Below are positions 16,539 to 24,380 of a stretch of DNA of 55,254 nt, piece after piece (positions within the stretch are counted from its first letter, which is position 1; the number at the start of each line of letters is the position of its first letter). Under the pieces are notes generated by a model, which worked only from the letters and a program-made list of their open reading frames with translations, searched no databases and was not told the origin of the DNA. This stretch comes from Planktomarina sp. (GTDB lineage Bacteria; Pseudomonadota; Alphaproteobacteria; Rhodobacterales; Rhodobacteraceae): assembly GCA_016780825.1 (NCBI GenBank), contig JADHLF010000013.1, forward strand, positions 1 to 55,254. Direction: 5' to 3'. The position numbers and the translations under genes are program-made.

Positions 16539-17462
16539 ATGAAGCTGATCTATAGCGCTGAGATTGAGGCTATTCGAAGCGGAGCTGGTTTCTCTCGGCC
16601 GGTTGTGGCACTGGAAAGCACGATCATCACCCATGGCATGCCCTATCCGCAAAATTTGGATGTGGCGCGGGCGGTTGAGCAAGAGGTGCGAGACGCAGGC
16701 GCCCTACCGGCAACCATCGCAGTCCTGAACGGTGCGCTGCATATTGGGCTGGATCCAGAGCAATTGACAGATTTGGCACAGGCGCGCGATGTCGCCAAAC
16801 TATCGCGTGCAGATATGGCCTTTGTCATGGCACAGGGCAAAAGCGGCGCCACCACGGTGGCCGCCACGATGATTGCAGCACAGGCGGCCGGCATTGAGGT
16901 CTTTGCAACCGGGGGTATCGGCGGCGTGCACCGCGGTGCGGAGCTCACCTTTGACGTCTCGGCGGATCTGCGTGAATTGGCACTCAGCGCGGTTATTGTT
17001 GTGGCGGCCGGGGCCAAGGCCATCCTAGATATCCCCAAAACCATGGAAGTCCTCGAAACCTATGGGGTTCCTGTGATTGCTTACGGGCAAGACGTTATGC
17101 CCGCCTTCTGGTCGCAGAGAAGTGACATCCCTGCCCCGCTGCGCTGCGATACGGCTGAGCAGATTGTAGCCGGATTTCGCATGCGCCAGGCCCTGGGCTT
17201 GAGCGGCGGCCAATTGATTGCCAATCCGGTTCCAAAGGCCGATGAAATCAGCGCTGAAGAGATTGGCCCCATCATCGAGCTGGCCCTGCATGAGGCGCAC
17301 AGGCAGGGCATCAACGCCAAAGCCGTCACCCCGTTTTTACTGAACCGCATTTTTGAGCTCACCGAGGGAAAATCGCTGCAAACCAATATTGCCCTGGTGA
17401 AAAATAATGCACGGCTGGCCGCTCAGATCGCCAAATCCTGCTGGGAAGTGCCTAAATCATGA
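16539..17462 (+). CDS. psuG: Pseudouridine-5'-phosphate glycosidase
   Basis: A 307-residue enzyme that cleaves the C-C glycosidic bond of pseudouridine 5'-phosphate to uracil and ribose 5-phosphate. Diagnostic motifs are ALESTIITHGMPYPQN near residue 26, VFATGGIGGVHRGAE near 125, the catalytic-lysine segment GAKAILDIPKTMEVLETYGVPV near 160 and GKSLQTNIALVKNNARLA near the C-terminus. With psuK it forms a complete two-step route for salvaging pseudouridine from RNA turnover. No dedicated nucleoside transporter is visible beside it. Confidence 0.95.
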   Translation: MKLIYSAEIEAIRSGAGFSRPVVALESTIITHGMPYPQNLDVARAVEQEVRDAGALPATIAVLNGALHIGLDPEQLTDLAQARDVAKLSRADMAFVMAQGKSGATTVAATMIAAQAAGIEVFATGGIGGVHRGAELTFDVSADLRELALSAVIVVAAGAKAILDIPKTMEVLETYGVPVIAYGQDVMPAFWSQRSDIPAPLRCDTAEQIVAGFRMRQALGLSGGQLIANPVPKADEISAEEIGPIIELALHEAHRQGINAKAVTPFLLNRIFELTEGKSLQTNIALVKNNARLAAQIAKSCWEVPKS

Positions 17463-17536
17463 CGGTGGACGCAAAAAATCTTGTATCGCAAGAGTGCGCT
17501 AGCTAAACCACGGGCGACAGGGACATAGGACACCGC

Positions 17537-18235
17537 ATGGAAACGCCACCAGATCAAACCCCAAGACGTCAAGGTTGGATGGGCGCAATGCGCTCAAACT
17601 TCTTTACCGGCTTGGTGATTATCGCGCCAATCGGGCTGACGGCTTGGTTGATATGGTCGGTCGTGGGCTGGATCGATGCGCGGGTCTGGGCGATTGTCCC
17701 TGACAGCTATCAGCCCGATCGCTATATTCAAACGCTTTTCGATATTCAGCTGAGCGAGCAATATGACATTCGCGGATTTGGCCTGATTGTCTTTTTGGTG
17801 TTCACCTTTGTTGTGGGCTGGCTTGGCAAAGGCTTTGTCGGGCGGTCTTTGCTGCGTTGGGCTGAAGGTTTGGTGCGCCGTATGCCCGTGGTGCGCACGA
17901 TCTATAGCGGCGTCAAGCAAATCGCAGAAACGGTATTTAATCAAAAGAACAGCAGCTTTGACCGCGCCTGTTTGATTGAATATCCGCGCAAGGGGATCTG
18001 GGTGATCGGCTTTGTCGCCACCACCGCCCGTGGTGAAGTTGCCGCCCATGCGCCCGATGGTGATAAATTGGTTTCGGTCTTCGTGCCAACAACGCCCAAC
18101 CCAACCTCTGGCTTTTTGTTGTTTGTGCCGGGTCGGGATATCAAAGAGCTGCAAATGTCTGTGGAAGATGCAGCGAAGCTGATCATTTCGGCGGGTCTGG
18201 TCTATCCCGAAGACAGCACGCCAAGCACCGCGTGA
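17537..18235 (+). CDS. DUF502 family membrane protein
   Basis: A 232-residue protein with two hydrophobic segments in the first half (FFTGLVIIAPIGLTAWLIWSVV and a second near residue 85), then a soluble domain with the family segment RRMPVVRTIYSGVKQIAETVF. DUF502 proteins are conserved in proteobacteria and plants (the plant relatives are the COV-type membrane proteins); the biochemical role is not known. AGGAC lies 5 bases before the start. The stop overlaps the GTG start of the exporter gene, so they are cotranscribed. Confidence 0.88.
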   Translation: METPPDQTPRRQGWMGAMRSNFFTGLVIIAPIGLTAWLIWSVVGWIDARVWAIVPDSYQPDRYIQTLFDIQLSEQYDIRGFGLIVFLVFTFVVGWLGKGFVGRSLLRWAEGLVRRMPVVRTIYSGVKQIAETVFNQKNSSFDRACLIEYPRKGIWVIGFVATTARGEVAAHAPDGDKLVSVFVPTTPNPTSGFLLFVPGRDIKELQMSVEDAAKLIISAGLVYPEDSTPSTA

Positions 18236-18837
18236 CACAGGCCTTTTTCACCGGTTTCATCACGCTTATGTCGCTGATCCTGGCGGTGGGCGCGCAAAAT
18301 GTGTTTATCCTACGTCAGGGCATTCTACGCCGCCATGTTTTGCCCCTTTGTCTATTTGCCGCTGCCAGCGATGCGCTTTTGATTTGGACCGGGGTGATTG
18401 GCTTTGGCGTTTTGGCGCAAATGGCGCCGGGAGTCGCCCGTCTCATGACCTGGGGCGGCGCAGTGTTCTTATGCATCTATGGCGCCTTACGGTTTCGCGC
18501 GGCCTATCGGGGGGACTATCGTTTGGAGCTTGGCGAGGGAGGGCAAAGTCTCAAAATGACCCTCATGACATTGGCCGGTTTCACCTTTTTAAATCCGCAT
18601 GTCTATCTCGACACAATCGGCCTCATCGGCGCCGTATCCGCACAATATGAGGCAGACAGCCTGCGCTATGCCTTCGCGACCGGTGCCAGCATTGGGTCTT
18701 TGGTGTTTTTCTGCGCCCTTGGATTCGGGGCGCGCATTCTGGCCCCGATTATGCAATCGCAGAAGGCTTGGCGGGTGCTGGATGTTTTGGTTGGCATGAC
18801 CATGTGGACCATCGCAGCTGTGTTGTTGCACTCTTGA
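18232..18837 (+). CDS. LysE/ArgO family amino acid exporter
   Basis: A 201-residue inner-membrane protein with about six hydrophobic segments. The N-terminal LILAVGAQNVFILRQGILRRH is the classic LysE/ArgO signature and FTFLNPHVYLDTIGLIG is a second conserved segment. It probably exports basic amino acids or analogues. The start is GTG, overlapping the TGA stop of the DUF502 gene. The usual LysG/ArgP regulator is not adjacent. A hairpin follows the gene. Confidence 0.9.
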   Translation: MTQAFFTGFITLMSLILAVGAQNVFILRQGILRRHVLPLCLFAAASDALLIWTGVIGFGVLAQMAPGVARLMTWGGAVFLCIYGALRFRAAYRGDYRLELGEGGQSLKMTLMTLAGFTFLNPHVYLDTIGLIGAVSAQYEADSLRYAFATGASIGSLVFFCALGFGARILAPIMQSQKAWRVLDVLVGMTMWTIAAVLLHS

Positions 18838-18868
18838 GCGGGCCCTGTGCATCATCGGACGCAAAAAA

Positions 18869-18891
18869 AACGCCAGCGCGAAGCTGGCGTT
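18869..18891. terminator. Terminator hairpin after the LysE/ArgO gene
   Basis: AACGCCAGC, a 5-base loop GCGAA, then GCTGGCGTT form a perfect 9-bp stem. An A8 run precedes it, so the T-run lies on the opposite strand. On the plus strand only TAAGTTATTG follows, giving a moderate terminator. Confidence 0.7.
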
Positions 18892-19049
18892 AAGTTATTG
18901 AGGCAGGTTTCATACAGGCAAGAAACCTATCGAGCAGTATCTATACTATAAACAATCTGTTTAGCGGCTCCAAGCTAAAAGTTTGAAAATGTAATATTCC
19001 CGCGCTAGCCTGTGGCCACAGCCCGGAAAAACAAAAGGACCTGCCCCAG

Positions 19050-20882
19050 ATGACATATGGACAAGGGATCAATTGCAAACTTATTGGTGCGGTTTTTGCC
19101 GCCGCCATGTTGGCGGCCAATTTGGCGATGGCAGAGCCAAAGCATGGCATAGCTATGTATGGCGAGCCCGCGTTACCACATGATTTTGTGTCCCTGCCCT
19201 ATGCGAACCCTGACGCTCCCAAGGGCGGAACCATCGTTTCGGCCGAAGGCGGCACGTTCACCTCACTCAATCCGCATGTGCGTAAGGGCTCTGTGCCTTG
19301 GCAGCTTCGGTTTCTGGCTTATGAAAGCTTAATGGGCCGTTCTTATGACGAGCCTTTCACCCTTTATACGCTGCTGGCCGAATCGATTGAGACCGACGAA
19401 AGCCGCCGCTGGGTTGAATTTTCCCTCCATCCCGAGGCGCGATTCTCTGATGGCAGCCCGGTGACTGTCGAAGATGTGATTTGGTCATATGAAACTTTGG
19501 GCACCATTGGTCATCCGCGCTACCATGGGCTTTGGCAGAAAATTGAAACGGTCACGCAGACCGGACCGCGTAAGGTGAAATTCACCTTTGCGGATCAGGA
19601 CCGTGAGTTGGCGCTCTTGGTGGGGCTCAGACCCATTTTGAAGAAGGCACAATGGGAGACAGCGGATTTTGAGAACTCCGGCCTTGATGTCATCCCCATT
19701 GCCACCGCCCCCTATGTTATCCGTGATTTTGAGCCCGGAAACTATGTTCGCCTCATCCGCAACCCCGACTATTGGGGCAAAGATATTGGGTTTCGTCGGG
19801 GCACAAATAACTTTGATGAGATTAGATTGGATTTCTACGCGGATGGATCGGTGCAGTTTGAGGCCTTTAAGGCGGGCGAATCTTCCTCGTTTAGAGAGCT
19901 GAATGCGGAGCGCTGGGAAAACTCTTACGATTTTGACGCCGTCAAGACGGGTAAGATCGTCAAGTCTATCATTCCCCACCAGCGCCCCAGTGGCATCACC
20001 GGGTTTGTCATGAACACGCGCAAGCCCAAATTCGCAGATTGGCGTGTGCGCGAGGCTTTGATTGCGGCGTTTAATTTTGAATTTATCAATCAGGCCAACA
20101 CCGGCGGGCGGCAGGAGCGGATCACCTCCTATTTCTCAAATTCGGTGCTGTCGATGGAGGCGGGACCGGCGCAGGGTCGGGTGCTTGAGTTCTTAGAGCC
20201 TTATGCAGAAACCCTGCTGCCCGGCACGCTTGAGGGCTACCAATTGCCACAATCTGACGGCAGCGCGCGCAATCGCAAGAATATTCGCGCAGCCGATGCT
20301 TTGCTTTCTCAGGCGGGGTGGACTGTGAAAGAGGGTCTGCGCCAAAACGCGCAGGGCGTGCCTTTTGAAATCACCGTCACCTTGAAGCAGGGCGACACGG
20401 AAAGCCAATCGATGATGGATATCTATCAACAAGCCCTCGAACGTCTGGGGATAAGCCTCACGACCGAAGTGTTGGATGCAGCGCAATATAAAGAGCGCAC
20501 TCAGATCTATGATTTTGATATGGCCTATTATCGGCGTGGCCTGTCGCTGAGCCCCGGCAATGAACAGATGCTCTATTGGGGCGGCTATGGGGTGGATCAA
20601 CCCGGCACCCGCAATTGGATGGGTATGAACTCTCCTGCCGCTGAAGCGATGATTGAAAAATTGGTGAGCTCAACCAGCCGAGAAGACTTTCTCGCCGCCG
20701 TCAAAGCGCTGGACCGGATCTTAACGGCTGGTCGCTATGTTATCCCAATTCATACAAGTTCTTTCAGCAGATTGGCCCATGTTAAGGAAATCAAATACCC
20801 AAAGCGCCTGCCGATGTATGGCGATTGGATTGGGTTTCTGCCCGATGTATGGTGGTATGACGCACAAGAGGCGACGCAGTAA
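19050..20882 (+). CDS. Extracellular solute-binding protein, family 5 (YejA-like peptide ABC transporter)
   Basis: A 610-residue periplasmic protein. It has a signal peptide (LIGAVFAAAMLAANLAMA, cleavage near residue 28), followed by HGIAMYGEPALPHDFVSLPYANPDAPKGG, the YejA-like opening of oligopeptide-binding proteins. Later motifs include WVEFSLHPEARFSDGSPVTVEDVIWSYE and YVRLIRNPDYWGKD. Such proteins feed peptides or microcin-like compounds to a Yej-type permease. No permease or ATPase genes follow in this window, so it is an orphan binding protein here. AAAGGAC precedes the start. Confidence 0.9.
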   Translation: MTYGQGINCKLIGAVFAAAMLAANLAMAEPKHGIAMYGEPALPHDFVSLPYANPDAPKGGTIVSAEGGTFTSLNPHVRKGSVPWQLRFLAYESLMGRSYDEPFTLYTLLAESIETDESRRWVEFSLHPEARFSDGSPVTVEDVIWSYETLGTIGHPRYHGLWQKIETVTQTGPRKVKFTFADQDRELALLVGLRPILKKAQWETADFENSGLDVIPIATAPYVIRDFEPGNYVRLIRNPDYWGKDIGFRRGTNNFDEIRLDFYADGSVQFEAFKAGESSSFRELNAERWENSYDFDAVKTGKIVKSIIPHQRPSGITGFVMNTRKPKFADWRVREALIAAFNFEFINQANTGGRQERITSYFSNSVLSMEAGPAQGRVLEFLEPYAETLLPGTLEGYQLPQSDGSARNRKNIRAADALLSQAGWTVKEGLRQNAQGVPFEITVTLKQGDTESQSMMDIYQQALERLGISLTTEVLDAAQYKERTQIYDFDMAYYRRGLSLSPGNEQMLYWGGYGVDQPGTRNWMGMNSPAAEAMIEKLVSSTSREDFLAAVKALDRILTAGRYVIPIHTSSFSRLAHVKEIKYPKRLPMYGDWIGFLPDVWWYDAQEATQ

Positions 20883-20901
20883 ATATTCGGGTGGGTTCAC
20901 A

Positions 20902-21561
20902 GTGAAACATGCGGTTTTTGCAGAATTTTTAGGAACAGGATTCTTGCTTGTCGCCGTGGTCGGCAGCGGAATCATGGCCCAGACCCTCGCCGAGGGCAAC
21001 CTGGCTTTGGCGCTATTGGCCAATGCTATTGCAACCGGCTGTATGCTCTATTGCATTATCACCCTATTTGGTTCGGTCTCTGGAGCGCATTTCAACCCCA
21101 TTGTCTCCCTGGCCTTCGCGCTGCGCGGCGAGATGCCAATCGCGCGGGCCTGTGTCTTTATCGGCGCGCAGATTTTCGGCGCAATAGCGGGGGTGATCTT
21201 GACCCATGCAATGTTTGACCAAAACTTGTTTCAACTGTCACAAACCGCGCGGAGCGGTGGGCCGCTTTGGGTGTCAGAAATCTTTGCGAGTTTTGGGCTA
21301 TTGGTGATAGTTTTCGGCGGCTTGGCGCAAAACTCCAAAGCTATAGCCGCCATGGTCGCGCTCTATATCACAGGGGCCTATTGGTTCACCGCCTCCACCA
21401 GTTTTGCCAACCCTGCGGTGAGCATCGCCCGGGCGCTGTCAGATACATTTGCCGGCATCTATCCAGCCCATGTGCCCATGTTTATTGTGTGCCAGCTGAT
21501 CGGAATGGTGCTCGCGCTTTTGGCGGTGCGGGCGGTCTTTGGCCGCGCGACACACGGCTAG
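20902..21561 (+). CDS. MIP/aquaporin family channel
   Basis: 219 residues from a GTG at 20902 (VKHAVFAEFLGTGFLL), with six hydrophobic segments. The first pore half-helix NPA-like motif reads FNPIVSLAFAL (NPI instead of NPA) and the second is FANPAVSIARALSD. Constriction-region residues suggest an unusual aquaglyceroporin, perhaps passing water, glycerol or small uncharged metalloids. The gene starts 19 bases after the binding-protein gene. Its TAG stop shares a CTAG with the stop of the convergent regulator gene. Confidence 0.85.
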   Translation: MKHAVFAEFLGTGFLLVAVVGSGIMAQTLAEGNLALALLANAIATGCMLYCIITLFGSVSGAHFNPIVSLAFALRGEMPIARACVFIGAQIFGAIAGVILTHAMFDQNLFQLSQTARSGGPLWVSEIFASFGLLVIVFGGLAQNSKAIAAMVALYITGAYWFTASTSFANPAVSIARALSDTFAGIYPAHVPMFIVCQLIGMVLALLAVRAVFGRATHG

Positions 21562-22181
21562 CCGAGCGATGTGACCCATAAAATGGTCGCATCTTCCACG
21601 CTGAGCGTCACCACATTATGCCCCATAGAGGCGTCATAATAGGCGCTGTCGCCGCGGCGCATCTCGATCGGCTCGTAAAATTCCGTATAGAGTTTGACCA
21701 CCCCCGTCAGCACATAGAGGAATTCCTCCCCATCATGGCGGACCCAGCCGTCGAATTCTTCCATTGAGCGGGCATGGACCACGGCGCGATAGGGCAACAT
21801 CCGCTTTTTCGACAATGTATTGGCCAAGAGCTCATGCTCATAGGTGGCGGTGACATGGCTTTGCCCCTCGCCCGCCTTGGTATGGGCCAAACGGCCATTG
21901 ATTTGATTGTTGACAGGCGGGGTAAAGAGTTGTGGCACGGAAATCTCCAAGCCAATGGCGAGTTTTTTCAACGCATCATAGGTCGGAGACATTTGCCCAT
22001 TTTCGATTTTTGACAGGGTGCTGCGCGCCAGACCTGCTTGGCTTGCGGCTTGCTCTAAGGTCCAATTGCGCGCCTTGCGCAATTCGCGCACGCGCAGCCC
22101 AAGGTTTAAGGGCAATCCATCTTCAGAATTGCCATTCTCACGGGCGATTTGGATAATCGAACTGGGATCATTTTTTGTCAT
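21558..22181 (-). CDS. XRE-family regulator with C-terminal cupin domain
   Basis: A 207-residue protein. The helix-turn-helix at about 28-85 reads RVRELRKARNWTLEQAASQAGLARSTLSKIENGQMSPT, and a cupin_2 sensor domain at about 125-205 includes WVRHDGEEFLYVLTGVVKLY and RRGDSAYYDASMGHNV. This architecture is used by PuuR- and ClpR-like regulators that sense small metabolites. It is divergent from the acyl-CoA synthetase gene (64-base gap) and is the obvious candidate regulator of it, but that is inference. Confidence 0.9.
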   Translation of the reverse strand: MTKNDPSSIIQIARENGNSEDGLPLNLGLRVRELRKARNWTLEQAASQAGLARSTLSKIENGQMSPTYDALKKLAIGLEISVPQLFTPPVNNQINGRLAHTKAGEGQSHVTATYEHELLANTLSKKRMLPYRAVVHARSMEEFDGWVRHDGEEFLYVLTGVVKLYTEFYEPIEMRRGDSAYYDASMGHNVVTLSVEDATILWVTSLG

Positions 22182-22245
22182 AGGACCGTCATAAACTGCC
22201 CGAACAAGGCTTGCAACCTGAGGTGACGCGCGCTAGCCGAACTCT

Positions 22246-23742
22246 ATGGATGCCTTGATTGATCTTTCTCCTGCGGCCCCCTGCCCCCAGAACTTCAATC
22301 TGGCGGCCTATGTGTTGCATGCGGCCCATGAAACACCGCATAAAATAGCATTGACGGTCTATTCCTCTGCGATCGCGCGCAGATACAGTTACGCGCAACT
22401 CGCGCGGGCGGTATTTGGCGCGGCCACAGGCCTGCGCCAGGCGGGGATTGCCGCCGGAGATCGTGTTATGCTGCGCATCGGCAATACGGTGGATTTTCCG
22501 GTCTGTTTTTTGGCCCTGGCCGCGCTGGATGCGGTTGCGATGCCTTGCTCCATCGCCTTGACAGACCGTGAGGTGCAGTCATTGCGCGACAAAACCCAGC
22601 CCAAGGCCATGATTTATGACCCAAAGCATGGTTTGGCGGGGTTTGACGGGCTCACATTGCAGACCCAGCAGGTGCAGAGCTTCCAAAATCTTCCCCCTGC
22701 GCAGCCCATCTTGGGCGATCCCAACCGACCCGGCTATATCATTTTCACCTCCGGCACCTCCGGTCAGCCGCGCGCGGTGCTGCATGCGCATCGCGCGGTT
22801 TGGGCGCGCCGGATGATGTGGGCCGGTTGGTATGACCTGAGGCCGCAAGATGTCATGATGCACGCCGGCGCTTTGAATTGGACCTATACATTGGGAACCG
22901 GATTGATGGACCCTTGGGCGATCGGGGCCAGCGCTGTAATCCCCAACACGCAAGAGCCAGCGGACCTGTGGCGCATTATGCGCGCGGAAGAGGCGAGCAT
23001 CTTTGCCGCCGCCCCCGGAATTTACCGGCGGCTGCTGCAACAGCCCTTCAAATGTCGGCTGGCCCTACGCCATGGATTGAGTGCTGGTGATGTCTTGCCG
23101 CACTCTGTGCGCGACAGCTGGCAAGAGCGCACCCAAACTCCGATTTGTGAGGCCTTTGGCATGACCGAATGCTCGACCTTTCTGTCCGCCACCCCATCGG
23201 CGCCTGAGCAGCTGGCCGTTCAGCCCGGACGCAAAATTGCCATCTTTGACGGTGAGGACCTGGCTGAAGTTGGGCAGATCGGTACCATTGCGGTCGATGG
23301 TGGGGATCCGGGGTTAATGCTCGGCTATCTTGAGGATGAGACGATCCAACTGCCGTTGAAAAACGGCTGGTATCACACCTCGGACCAAGGCCAGATCTAT
23401 GCAGATGGTCGGATTGGCTTTGCCGGGCGCAGCGGGGATATGCTCAATGCCGGTGGCTACCGCGTCGCGCCTCGAGAAATAGAGCAAGTCTTGGAGGCAT
23501 GCAGCGGTGTCCAAGAGGTCGGTGTCACCGAAGTTGAGGTGCGCCCGGATGTTTTTGTTATCGCCGCTTTCGTTGTGGTCGAGGATCCCTGTGATCTGGC
23601 CCAGATCGATGCACTGGCGGCGCGGGATTTGGCACGCTACAAACAGCTTCGTATCGTGCAAAAAGTACCCGCCTTGCCGCGCAATGCAAATGGAAAATTA
23701 ATCCGGGCCGCCCTGCCCCAATTGTGGAACTCTGCGTTATGA
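22246..23742 (+). CDS. AMP-dependent acyl-CoA synthetase / ligase
   Basis: A 498-residue ANL-superfamily enzyme that adenylates a carboxylic acid and transfers it to CoA. The phosphate-binding motif TSGTSGQPRA is at 168-177, the A5 motif EAFGMTECSTF near 304, the A7-A8 hinge near RSGDMLNAGGYRVAPREIE and the catalytic-lysine motif LPRNANGKLIR close to the C-terminus. The acid is unknown; benzoate-CoA-ligase-like or medium-chain substrates are possible. It overlaps the FrnE-like gene by four bases (ATGA), and the XRE-cupin regulator is divergent. Confidence 0.9.
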   Translation: MDALIDLSPAAPCPQNFNLAAYVLHAAHETPHKIALTVYSSAIARRYSYAQLARAVFGAATGLRQAGIAAGDRVMLRIGNTVDFPVCFLALAALDAVAMPCSIALTDREVQSLRDKTQPKAMIYDPKHGLAGFDGLTLQTQQVQSFQNLPPAQPILGDPNRPGYIIFTSGTSGQPRAVLHAHRAVWARRMMWAGWYDLRPQDVMMHAGALNWTYTLGTGLMDPWAIGASAVIPNTQEPADLWRIMRAEEASIFAAAPGIYRRLLQQPFKCRLALRHGLSAGDVLPHSVRDSWQERTQTPICEAFGMTECSTFLSATPSAPEQLAVQPGRKIAIFDGEDLAEVGQIGTIAVDGGDPGLMLGYLEDETIQLPLKNGWYHTSDQGQIYADGRIGFAGRSGDMLNAGGYRVAPREIEQVLEACSGVQEVGVTEVEVRPDVFVIAAFVVVEDPCDLAQIDALAARDLARYKQLRIVQKVPALPRNANGKLIRAALPQLWNSAL

Positions 23743-24380
23743 TTAAGCTTGATATCATGTCTGATCCGATTTGCCCCTGGTGCTATATCGGCAAGACACA
23801 TCTTGAAAAGGCTCTGGCTGAACACCCAGATCATCCCTTCACTGTGGAATGGCATCCTTTTCAGCTCAATCCAGATATGCCGGCTGAGGGCATGGATCGC
23901 CGAGTCTATTTGGAGCGTAAATTTGGCGGCAAAGCGGAGGCGATCAAAGTGTATTCTCAAATTGAGCAAACTGCGGCCTCCTTGGGGCTGCCCATTGATT
24001 TTGCCGCCATGAAGCGCACCCCCAATACCATCGGTGCCCATCGTCTCATTCATTGGGCCGGGTTGGAGCAAAAGCAAAACGCGGTGGTGGATGCGCTGTT
24101 TCAAGCCTATTTTTGCATGGGCATCGACATCGGTAACCGCGAGGCTTTATGCGACATTGCCGAGGCGATCGGTCTGGACCGAGATGTCATCGCCCGGCTT
24201 TTGGCCAGTGACGCCGACCGCGCGATGATCCAAGAGCGCGATGCCCATAGTCGCAAGATGGGCGTCACAGCTGTTCCGACATTCATCATAGCCAATCAAC
24301 ATGCGGTGCCCGGTGCGCAACCGCCAGAGGTTTGGTCGTCCATCATAGCGGAGCTTCAGGGGCAATTGGCCCAAACCTAG
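23739..24380 (+). CDS. DsbA family (FrnE-like) thioredoxin-fold oxidoreductase
   Basis: 213 residues from the ATG at 23739 (MIKLDIMSDPICPWCYIG). The active-site motif CPWC at residues 12-15 and VTAVPTFIIANQHAVPGAQ near 175 (cis-proline loop) are typical of FrnE-like cytoplasmic DsbA proteins. There is no signal peptide. Such proteins also resemble 2-hydroxychromene-2-carboxylate isomerases, but the CxxC favours a redox role. Translation is coupled to the acyl-CoA synthetase. Its stop shares a CTAG with the convergent mfd stop. Confidence 0.88.
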   Translation: MIKLDIMSDPICPWCYIGKTHLEKALAEHPDHPFTVEWHPFQLNPDMPAEGMDRRVYLERKFGGKAEAIKVYSQIEQTAASLGLPIDFAAMKRTPNTIGAHRLIHWAGLEQKQNAVVDALFQAYFCMGIDIGNREALCDIAEAIGLDRDVIARLLASDADRAMIQERDAHSRKMGVTAVPTFIIANQHAVPGAQPPEVWSSIIAELQGQLAQT

